Assembly (NCBI GenBank): GCA_028678445.1 | Contig: JAJRDJ010000114.1 | Location: 1-5,625 of the forward strand | Length of the DNA stretch: 5,625 bases | Direction: 5' to 3' | Source: Methylococcaceae bacterium | GTDB taxonomy: Bacteria; Pseudomonadota; Gammaproteobacteria; Methylococcales; Methylococcaceae | Shown: positions 1 through 5,625 of the stretch, in pieces | Position numbering within the stretch: position 1 is the stretch's first letter | Layout of the letters: each line of letters starts with the position of its first letter | The notes under the pieces: generated by a model | The model's database searches: none | What the model saw: the letters and a program-made list of their open reading frames with translations, nothing else | What the model was told of the DNA's origin: nothing | Made by a program: the position numbers and the translations under genes

Positions 1-606
1 CCCACGACGCTCGACGCCGTTCATGTAGCCCTTGCCGCGCTGGCCGGACTGCTGCTGGTCTTGAGTATCCTGCTGGCCATCGTCAGCGCGTTTGCGTTGA
101 GCCGACGGCCCAGGGCGGTAACCGAACCCGTACGGGTGAGCACGCCAGCCGAGAAGCCCACACCATCAGCGAAACTGGCGACCCCGGCCCGGGTCGAGCC
201 GTCCCGGCCCGTGGTGGTCAAGGAAGCGACGCCCGATGCCGCCCTGCAACTGCTGGGCCTGTTGCAGCAGGAGGCGCGCTTTGTCGATTTCCTGCAGGAG
301 AACATCGCCAGTCACGCCGATGCCGATATTGGCGCCGCCGTGCGCGTGGTGCATGAGGGGTGCCGCAAGGTTCTCAAGCAGCATCTGGAACTCGAGCCGG
401 TCCGGCCGGAGTCCGAGGGCTCTCGCATCACCCTGCCTCAGGGGTTCGATGCCTCGTCCGTGCGGGTGAGCGGCCATATCGTCGGCGCACCGCCCTTCAC
501 CGGCACCCTGATCCACCGGGGCTGGCGGGTTTCCCGCATCACCCTCCCCAAGCTGTCCGAGTCTCATGATGCGCGTGTGCTGGCGCCAGCGGAGGTCGAA
601 CTTTGA
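1..606 (+). CDS. DUF2760 domain protein, membrane-anchored (5' end missing)
   Basis: The frame is open from the window's first base to TGA at 604-606, giving 201 visible residues; no convincing start precedes the membrane segment, so the true start lies upstream. A TTG at base 61 could be called as a start, but it would cut the hydrophobic segment in half, so I reject it. Residues 8-33 are a continuous hydrophobic stretch followed by RRPR (35-38), which by the positive-inside rule puts the C-terminal part in the cytosol. A Pro/Ala/Val-rich linker (about 40-78) leads to a conserved-looking domain from about 81 to 187, with the segments LLGLLQQEARFVDFLQE, AAVRVVHEGCRKVL and PPFTGTLIHRGWRV that I recognise as the DUF2760 pattern. 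The molecular function of DUF2760 is unknown. The gene overlaps the following Hsp70 gene by 4 bases, which implies co-translation and suggests that the proteins work together. There is no HPD motif, so it is not a J-domain protein. Confidence 0.85.
   Translation, partial: PTTLDAVHVALAALAGLLLVLSILLAIVSAFALSRRPRAVTEPVRVSTPAEKPTPSAKLATPARVEPSRPVVVKEATPDAALQLLGLLQQEARFVDFLQENIASHADADIGAAVRVVHEGCRKVLKQHLELEPVRPESEGSRITLPQGFDASSVRVSGHIVGAPPFTGTLIHRGWRVSRITLPKLSESHDARVLAPAEVEL
591..595 (+). promoter_or_regulatory. Ribosome-binding site for the first Hsp70 gene
   Basis: GGAGG lies 7 bases upstream of the TTG at 603, inside the last codons of the DUF2760 gene. This near-perfect Shine-Dalgarno at ideal spacing decides the start on TTG, even though the codon is rare. 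The TTG shares bases with the upstream TGA stop (TTGA, 603-606), a typical arrangement for translational coupling. Confidence 0.8.
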
Positions 607-2462
607 GCGAAGCCCCTTTTTTCTCGGTCGGCATCGACCTCGGTACGACCAACAGCGTTGTCTCTTTTGTGGAATTGAGCGAGGCGGATGGCGAACAGGC
701 CCCCCTCCACGTCCTCGATATTCCACAACTGACCGCTCCCGGCGTCATCGGGGAGAAGAAGCAATTGCCCTCCTTCCTTTACCAGGCGCACGAGGCGGAG
801 CTGGCCCGGGGTGACATCGTGCTCCCCTGGGACCCCGAGCCCGAAGCCATCGTCGGCGAACTGGCCCGGCAACTCGGCAGCAAGACGCCGATTCGGCTGG
901 TGGCCAGCGCCAAAAGCTGGCTCTCCCATGCCGGCGTGGACCGCCGCGCGGCGCTGCTGCCGTTGCAGTCGCCGGAGGAGGTCGAGCGCATCTCGCCGCT
1001 GCAGGCGTCCATAGCCTACCTGCGCCATTTGCGTGATGCCTGGGATCAGCGCTTCCCCGAAGCGCCACTGACTGAGCAGGATCTGGTCATCACCGTGCCC
1101 GCCTCCTTCGACCCCGCCGCGCGGGAGCTGACGGTCGAGGCCGCGCAAGCACTCGGCCTGCGGCAGGCCGTGCTGCTGGAAGAACCCCAGTCGGCGCTCT
1201 ACAGCTGGATTCAGTCCAGCGCAGGCAGCTGGCGGGAGCAGGTCAAGCCCGGCGAAGTCATTCTGGTGGTCGATGTCGGCGGCGGTACGACGGACCTGTC
1301 ATTGATTGCCGTGACCGAGGAAGAGGGCAGCCTGACTCTGAACCGCGTGGCCATCGGCGACCATATCCTCTTGGGCGGGGACAATATGGACCTGGCCCTT
1401 GCCTACGGACTGCGGGCTAAACTGCAGGCCGAGGGCAAGCGGCTGGAACCCTGGCAGTTGCAGGCGCTGACTCACGCCTGCCGCGATGCCAAGGAAAGCC
1501 TGCTGGCCGACAGTAACCTAGACGAGGTTGCGATCGTCGTGCCCAGTCGCGGCTCCTCGCTGATCGGCGGCGCGCTGCGGACCAGCCTGACGCAGGCGGA
1601 AGTACAAAAGGCACTGATCGAGGGCTTCTTCCCGCGTGTCGAGCTGAATGACCGGCCAGCGGCCCAGTCCCGCACCGGGCTCACCACGCTGGGTTTGCCC
1701 TATGCGCAGGATGCCCGGATCACCGCGCATCTAGCCGCCTTCCTGGCCCGCCAGATCGGCGCCACCGGCGAATTGCAAGGCTTCGCGTCCAACCCGTCTG
1801 CACGCTTCCTGCATCCGACTGCCGTACTGCTCAACGGTGGCGTCTTTAAATCCGCAATACTCGAACAACGCCTGCTGGAAGTGTTGAATCACTGGCTGGC
1901 CGCCGATGACGCACCGCCCGCTCGCTTGTTGCAGGGCGCCGATCTGGATCTGGCGGTCTCCCGGGGCGCGGCCTATTACGGCTATGTCAGAAAAGGCCGG
2001 GGTGTGCGGATACGCGGAGGTACGGCGGCGGCCTATTACGTCGGCGTCGAAAGCGCCATGCCGGCGGTGCCAGGCTTTGCCCCCCCGCTGGAAGCACTGT
2101 GCATCGCACCTTTCGGCATGGAAGAGGGCACCGAGGCGGCACTGCCGCCCTATGAGTTTGGCGTAGTGGTCGGGGAGCCGGTGCATTTCCGCTTCTTCGC
2201 TTCCACGGTTCGGCGCGACGATGAGGTCGGCACCCGTCTGGACTGGTGGCCCGAGGAGGAGATCGAAGAATTGGAGGAAATCGAGGTCACCTTGCCGGCC
2301 GATAAGCACAGTCCCGGCGATATCGTGCCGGTGCATCTGGCGGCCCGGGTCACCGAGGTCGGTACGCTGCAACTGGAAGCGGTGTCGCGGGAAGGCGGCG
2401 AGCGCTGGAAAGTGGAATTTGATGTTCGCTCCGATGCCGACAAGGGCGAAGCACCGGAATAA
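603..2462 (+). CDS. Hsp70-family protein lacking the helical lid (first paralogue)
   Basis: Predicted cytosolic ATP-dependent chaperone-like protein of 619 residues; no signal peptide. The nucleotide-binding domain spans about 8-465. It has the phosphate-1 motif GIDLGTTNSVV (10-20, D12), AKSWLSH with K104 at the place of the DnaK catalytic lysine, LLEEPQ with E194, phosphate-2 DVGGGTTD (224-231, D224 and T229), LGGDNMDLALA from 257 and the adenosine motif LLNGGVFK (409-416). All expected ATPase residues are therefore present. The nucleotide domain is about 80 residues longer than that of DnaK, with extra length before K104 and between phosphate-2 and the adenosine motif. Where DnaK has its DVLLLD linker this protein has VRIRGG (468-473). 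A beta-type domain follows to about 610 (EVGTLQLE at 585-592, then WKVEFDV), and the protein stops there without an alpha lid. A glutamate-rich stretch occupies 551-561. The TTG start is set by GGAGG at 591-595 and by the position of the phosphate-1 motif. It overlaps the DUF2760 gene and precedes its paralogue. Family assignment is firm; clients and cochaperones are unknown. Confidence 0.93.
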   Translation: MSEAPFFSVGIDLGTTNSVVSFVELSEADGEQAPLHVLDIPQLTAPGVIGEKKQLPSFLYQAHEAELARGDIVLPWDPEPEAIVGELARQLGSKTPIRLVASAKSWLSHAGVDRRAALLPLQSPEEVERISPLQASIAYLRHLRDAWDQRFPEAPLTEQDLVITVPASFDPAARELTVEAAQALGLRQAVLLEEPQSALYSWIQSSAGSWREQVKPGEVILVVDVGGGTTDLSLIAVTEEEGSLTLNRVAIGDHILLGGDNMDLALAYGLRAKLQAEGKRLEPWQLQALTHACRDAKESLLADSNLDEVAIVVPSRGSSLIGGALRTSLTQAEVQKALIEGFFPRVELNDRPAAQSRTGLTTLGLPYAQDARITAHLAAFLARQIGATGELQGFASNPSARFLHPTAVLLNGGVFKSAILEQRLLEVLNHWLAADDAPPARLLQGADLDLAVSRGAAYYGYVRKGRGVRIRGGTAAAYYVGVESAMPAVPGFAPPLEALCIAPFGMEEGTEAALPPYEFGVVVGEPVHFRFFASTVRRDDEVGTRLDWWPEEEIEELEEIEVTLPADKHSPGDIVPVHLAARVTEVGTLQLEAVSREGGERWKVEFDVRSDADKGEAPE

Positions 2463-2480
2463 GGGCACAACCCGTGGCCC
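2463..2480 (+). other. Possible intercistronic stem-loop after the first Hsp70 stop
   Basis: Directly after the TAA stop, GGGCAC (2463-2468) can pair with GTGGCCC (2474-2480), giving six base pairs with one bulged G around the 5-base loop AACCC. GGCAC (2464-2468) can alternatively pair with GTGCC (2484-2488). No T-run follows, so this does not look like an intrinsic terminator. It could affect mRNA stability or expression of the downstream gene, but a hairpin this short is common by chance in GC-rich DNA. Confidence 0.25.
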
Positions 2481-2508
2481 ATCGTGCCACCGAAGATAAT
2501 GGCCGCCC

Positions 2509-5304
2509 GTGACTGAACGTCAGAGGCCAGAACCCGCCTATCTGGTCGGTATCGACCTGGGTACCACGCATACCGTAGTGGCGTATTCGGGCAGTTCCGG
2601 GACGGGCGGCGAGCCGCGCATCGAGCTTTTTCCGCTCGAACAATTGGTCAAACCCGGCGAGGTCGCGGCGCTGCCGCTGCTGCCTTCGGTGCGCTACCAG
2701 GCCTCACTGGATGAACTGGCGGAAGCGGACGTGGCGCTGCCCTGGGCCGCGACGGCGACCGCCAGCGATTACCGCCCGGTGCTCGGCGAATGGGCGCGGC
2801 GCCTGGGGGCCAAAAGCCCCGGCCGGCTGATCGCCAGCGCGAAAAGCTGGCTGTCCCACCCCGCCGCAGACCGCACCGCGCCCATCCTGCCTTGGGGTGC
2901 CCTGGAAGGGATCCCGAAAATTTCGCCGGTCGAGGCGAGCGCCAGTTACCTCCGCCACGTTCGCGAGGCCTGGAATTCCCACCATCCCGAGGCGCCGCTG
3001 GAGGCGCAGGAACTGGTCGTCACCGTCCCGGCCTCATTTGACGAAGCCGCCCGGGCGCTGACCCTGGAAGCCTCGCGGCTGGCCGGTCTACCTCGACTGA
3101 AATTGCTTGAAGAGCCGCAAGCCGTCTGCTACGACTGGCTCTGGCAACATCGGCACACGCTGCAACAGCAACTGGCGACGACCCGGTTGCTGCTGGTCGT
3201 CGATCTCGGTGGTGGCACGCTGGATCTGACTCTCATCAAGGTTGATCCCGGTGCCGATGAGCCGAAGCTGACCCGCATCGCCGTCGGCAATCATCTGATG
3301 CTGGGCGGCGACAACATCGATCTCGCACTGGCTCATCTGGCCGAGGGGCGCCTGTTCGACGAGGATCGACGCCTGTCGGCCGCCGAACTCTCCCAACTGG
3401 TCGAGCAATGCCGTGTCGCCAAGGAACGCCTGCTGGTGGACGACGCACCGGAATCTGTCGGCGTGACGCTGCTGGGCAGCGGCAGCCGCCTGATCGGTTC
3501 CGCGCGCTCGACGGAATTGCGGCGGGACGAGACGCGGGCCTTGGTGCTGGAAGGCTTTTTCCCAGTGATTGGCATCACCGACCTGCCGGAGCGCAAGCGC
3601 AGCGGCGTCGTGGAATTCGGCCTGCCCTACGTGGCCGACCCGGCGATCACTCGACACCTCGCGGCGTTCCTCGGCGAGCATCGCCATGTGGCCCGCGAGG
3701 CCGTGGGCGATGCGGTGGACATCCCCGTCCCCGATGCCCTGCTCCTGAATGGGGGTGTGTTTCGCAGCCCGCTGGTGGTGCGCCGCCTGGTCGATCAGCT
3801 CACCGTCTGGGGCGGTGTTCAGCCCCGGCTGCTGGAAAATGACCGGCCCGATCTGGCCGTCGCGCATGGCGCCGTGGCCTATGGGCTTGCCCGGCGTGGG
3901 CAGGCCGTGCAACGCATTGCCGGCGGCGCGGCGCGCAGTATTTTCCTTAGGGTCGATGATGCGGAGGGAACGGCGCCGCCCCGGGGGATCTGTCTCCTGC
4001 CGCGCGGCACGGAGGAGGGTCACGAGATCGTCCTGACCGGCCGTGGTTTCCTGCTGACGCTGGGCGTGCCGGTGCGCTTCACGCTGGCCGCCGCCACCGA
4101 TGATTTCCGGCCCGAACCCGGCGCATTGATCGAACTTGATGAAGAGCGCTTCCAGACCTTGCCGCCGCTGGCCGTGGCGTTGGACGCTGCGGCCGGGCGG
4201 GGCGGCGAGCAGGCGGTACAGGTGGCGGCCTCGCTCAGCGAAATCGGCACGCTGGAACTCCAGTGCGTGGCCGTGGCTGACCCGGGGCAGCGCTGGAACA
4301 TCGAATTCCAGTTGCGTGGCAGCGCGCAGCCAATGCAGCTCGGCGAACTCGCCCGCCATCCCCGCCTCGCTAGCGCGTTGGAGAAAATCCGCCAGGTATT
4401 CGGCAAAAAGACCCGGGACGCCGACCCCAAGGCGATCAGGAGCTTGCGTAACGAACTCGAAAAAACTTTGGGTTCCCGCGCCGAATGGGACACACCCTTG
4501 CTCAGGGAGTTGTTTGCGGCCCTGCTCGAGGGGCTGCCGCACCGCCGGCGCAGTGCCGATCATGAGCGGGTCTGGTTCAGTCTGACCGGTTTCTGTCTTC
4601 GCCCGGGCTTTGGCTATCCGCTGGATGACTGGCGCGTCGGGCAGGTGTTTGTCATTTACCCTCTAGGTTTGCAATTCGTCAACGAAGCCCAGAACTGGAC
4701 GGAATGGTGGACACTCTGGCGGCGGGTCGCTGGCGGGCTTGATACCGCGAATCAACAGGCCGTGTACGAGGACCTCGCGCCCTTCATCAACCCCGATACC
4801 GCGAAGCGGGGCAATTTGCCGGTGCTGTCCAAAAAGCGCGGCTACGAAGACATGGTCCGGCTGGCGGCCGTGTTGGAGCGGCTACCCGCCACCACCAAGG
4901 TCGAGCTGGGCCAGTGGCTGCTGCAAAGGCTAGCCAAGCCTGCCGAACCTTCCGCAAGCTGGTGGGCTCTGGGCCGGATCGGTGGCAGGGTGCCTTGGCA
5001 TGGCAGTGTGCATAATGGGGTACCTAAAAGCCAGGTTGAGAGCTGGCTCGATCTGGTCTTGCGGCGGGATTTCCGGAAGGAACCCCACGCCGCGTTTGCC
5101 GCCGCGCTGCTGGCGCGCATGAGCGGTGATCGGGAACGTGACATCGACGTAGCGCTGCGCCAGCGGGTGATCGAAGCCCTCCGCGCCGGCAAGGCGCCCG
5201 AATCCTGGGTGGGCATGGTGACGGAGTATCAGTCGCTCAGCGAAGCCGACGAACAGCGTCTGTTCGGTGAAGCGCTGCCGCCGGGACTGAAGCTGCTTGG
5301 CTGA
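2509..5304 (+). CDS. Hsp70-family protein with DUF3731-type C-terminal extension (second paralogue)
   Basis: Predicted cytosolic Hsp70-like ATPase of 931 residues, far longer than DnaK (about 640). The nucleotide domain covers about 12-465: GIDLGTTHTVV (14-24, D16), AKSWLSH with K112, LLEEPQ with E202, DLGGGTLD (232-239, D232 and T237), LGGDNIDLALA from 265 and LLLNGGVFR (411-419). These motifs match the upstream paralogue block for block, indicating an old tandem duplication. The DnaK-type linker is replaced by VQRIAGG (467-473). A beta-type domain follows, ending near 604 (EIGTLEL at 578-584, RWNIEF at 595-600). Residues about 605-931 are a mostly helical extension that I assign to the DUF3731 type, with 13 tryptophans, including the NWTEWWTLW cluster (729-737) and WW at 818-819; its role is unknown. 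The GTG start is forced: an in-frame TAA sits at 2497-2499 and no other start codon precedes phosphate-1. No strong Shine-Dalgarno is visible (only GAAG at 2492-2495, 13 bases away). It lies 46 bases after the first Hsp70 gene, probably in the same operon. Confidence 0.93.
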   Translation: MTERQRPEPAYLVGIDLGTTHTVVAYSGSSGTGGEPRIELFPLEQLVKPGEVAALPLLPSVRYQASLDELAEADVALPWAATATASDYRPVLGEWARRLGAKSPGRLIASAKSWLSHPAADRTAPILPWGALEGIPKISPVEASASYLRHVREAWNSHHPEAPLEAQELVVTVPASFDEAARALTLEASRLAGLPRLKLLEEPQAVCYDWLWQHRHTLQQQLATTRLLLVVDLGGGTLDLTLIKVDPGADEPKLTRIAVGNHLMLGGDNIDLALAHLAEGRLFDEDRRLSAAELSQLVEQCRVAKERLLVDDAPESVGVTLLGSGSRLIGSARSTELRRDETRALVLEGFFPVIGITDLPERKRSGVVEFGLPYVADPAITRHLAAFLGEHRHVAREAVGDAVDIPVPDALLLNGGVFRSPLVVRRLVDQLTVWGGVQPRLLENDRPDLAVAHGAVAYGLARRGQAVQRIAGGAARSIFLRVDDAEGTAPPRGICLLPRGTEEGHEIVLTGRGFLLTLGVPVRFTLAAATDDFRPEPGALIELDEERFQTLPPLAVALDAAAGRGGEQAVQVAASLSEIGTLELQCVAVADPGQRWNIEFQLRGSAQPMQLGELARHPRLASALEKIRQVFGKKTRDADPKAIRSLRNELEKTLGSRAEWDTPLLRELFAALLEGLPHRRRSADHERVWFSLTGFCLRPGFGYPLDDWRVGQVFVIYPLGLQFVNEAQNWTEWWTLWRRVAGGLDTANQQAVYEDLAPFINPDTAKRGNLPVLSKKRGYEDMVRLAAVLERLPATTKVELGQWLLQRLAKPAEPSASWWALGRIGGRVPWHGSVHNGVPKSQVESWLDLVLRRDFRKEPHAAFAAALLARMSGDRERDIDVALRQRVIEALRAGKAPESWVGMVTEYQSLSEADEQRLFGEALPPGLKLLG

Positions 5305-5324
5305 TCAAGCGCTCTCAAGGACAA

Positions 5325-5328
5325 GAGG
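5325..5328 (+). promoter_or_regulatory. Candidate ribosome-binding site for the small leader ORF
   Basis: GAGG within AAGAGGTG lies 8 bases before the ATG at 5337, which is good spacing. The ATG at 5399, which begins the exported-protein gene, has only AGGA at 5379-5382, 16 bases away. The best ribosome-binding site in this gap therefore serves the small ORF rather than the larger gene. Confidence 0.4.
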
Positions 5329-5336
5329 TGGGCGTC

Positions 5337-5396
5337 ATGTCCGCAAGCGAACCTGCTCTTCCTGAACACCTTACCCTCAGGACCACCATCGTATAA
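5337..5396 (+). CDS. Possible 19-residue leader ORF before the exported-protein gene
   Basis: ATG at 5337 opens a 19-codon frame, reading MSASEPALPEHLTLRTTIV, that ends with TAA at 5394-5396, two bases before the ATG of the next gene. It is preceded by GAGG at good spacing. The next gene is in a different frame and has a poorly placed Shine-Dalgarno of its own, so translation of this leader could deliver ribosomes to it by termination-reinitiation. The peptide has no run of a single amino acid that would suggest classical attenuation, and I recognise no homologue. It may equally be a chance ORF; only the start signal and the tight 2-base junction support it. Confidence 0.3.
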   Translation: MSASEPALPEHLTLRTTIV

Positions 5397-5398
5397 CC

Positions 5399-5625
5399 AT
5401 GACTATCCATTGTCGTCTTTGTGCCGCTATCCTGAGCCTCCTGGCTGCGTTTTCCGCTGGCGCCTTTGAACCCGTTCAGGGCCAATTCCAGGCCCTGGAG
5501 GCGTGTTCGGCCACCATCGGCATCAGGCGCCCCCCGGATGGCGTCACGGTGCGGGCGGGTGAGCTTTATCAAGCGCTGGGTCTTAACCGCAAGAATGGCG
5601 ACTACCTCCAGATTCGCATCGCGGG
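5399..5625 (+). CDS. Exported protein, N-terminal part; possible RNase T2-family (RNase I-like) protein
   Basis: The first 75 complete codons are visible, and the frame runs off the window end. ATG at 5399 is the first start after an in-frame TGA at 5363-5365. Residues 1-22 form a Sec-type signal peptide: a short N-region with H4 and R6, a hydrophobic core (A9-F18) and an AGA cleavage site before F23, so the product should reach the periplasm or beyond. The mature start, with FQALEACSA, the IR element at 42-43, a Gly/Tyr segment (GELYQALGLNRKNGDYLQIRI) of which the central part is 56-70, resembles the N-terminal extension that I recall from some proteobacterial RNase T2-family proteins, which cleave RNA non-specifically in the periplasm. 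The catalytic CAS motifs with their histidines would lie beyond the window, so the enzyme call is tentative; any other small periplasmic domain protein is possible. No terminator is visible between the second Hsp70 gene and this one. Confidence 0.7.
   Translation, partial: MTIHCRLCAAILSLLAAFSAGAFEPVQGQFQALEACSATIGIRRPPDGVTVRAGELYQALGLNRKNGDYLQIRIA

Noticed and set aside
61..63. TTG as the start of the DUF2760 gene
   Set aside because: It falls in the middle of the hydrophobic segment (residue 21 of the visible frame), and the frame stays open to the window edge, so the gene most likely begins upstream.
564..1148. Minus-strand open frame (194 codons) across the DUF2760/Hsp70 junction
   Set aside because: Antisense to two supported genes; nothing in the translation is recognisable.
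1967..2040. Repeated CGGCCTATTACG 60 bases apart in the first Hsp70 gene
   Set aside because: Both copies encode AAYY segments within the normal Hsp70 reading frame. Two short copies are explained by codon preference and do not make a repeat element.
1731..2468. Minus-strand open frame (245 codons) opposite the 3' part of the first Hsp70 gene
   Set aside because: Antisense shadow; low-complexity His/Arg/Gln-rich translation without a domain, and no convincing ribosome-binding site.
903..2860. Near-identical stretch around AAAAGCTGGCT in both Hsp70 genes (about 903-928 and 2833-2858)
   Set aside because: It encodes the shared ASAKSWLSH motif around the catalytic lysine. It reflects paralogy under protein constraint, not a mobile or regulatory repeat.
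3088..4563. Long minus-strand open frame (491 codons) inside the second Hsp70 gene
   Set aside because: It is fully antisense to a gene with unmistakable Hsp70 motifs. Its translation shows no recognisable domain, and long antisense frames are expected in GC-rich codon usage.
5305..5336. Terminator after the second Hsp70 gene
   Set aside because: I looked for a GC stem followed by a T-run and found neither in this stretch.
5315..5572. Minus-strand open frame (85 codons) opposite the leader and exported-protein gene
   Set aside because: The + strand carries a clear signal peptide and a family-like sequence in this region; the minus-strand product has no recognisable feature.

Overview
The window is GC-rich, densely coding DNA from a bacterium, most likely a beta- or gammaproteobacterium. 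That assignment rests on base composition, overlapping same-strand genes and the gene families present, not on any species-specific marker. All genes that I can support lie on the + strand. The many minus-strand open frames are antisense shadows of these genes.

Layout: (1) 1-606, the 3' part of a DUF2760-family gene with one N-terminal transmembrane segment; its start lies upstream of the window. (2) 603-2462, a 619-residue Hsp70-family protein that starts on TTG inside a 4-base TTGA overlap with gene 1. (3) 2509-5304, a second, divergent Hsp70-family protein of 931 residues that starts on GTG and carries a tryptophan-rich, mostly helical extension of about 325 residues of the DUF3731 type. 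(4) 5305-5398, a short intergenic stretch containing a possible 19-codon leader ORF with a good ribosome-binding site. (5) 5399 to the window end, the first 75 codons of an exported protein that resembles, with moderate confidence, the N-terminal region of some proteobacterial RNase T2-family (RNase I-like) proteins.

Genes 1-3 look like one operon encoding a non-canonical chaperone module: a probable inner-membrane anchor protein facing the cytosol plus two tandem Hsp70 paralogues. Both Hsp70s keep the ATP-binding motifs and the expected catalytic residues. Both lack the hydrophobic DVLLLD-type interdomain linker of DnaK. Neither has a recognisable DnaK-like helical lid: the first ends right after its beta domain, and the second has the long extension in that place. 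No J-domain protein or GrpE-type exchange factor is encoded here. The function and clients of this module are unknown to me. The idea that the three proteins form one membrane-associated machine is inference from gene order, coupling and topology. The downstream exported-protein gene may be co-transcribed, since no terminator is visible, but a functional link is not shown.
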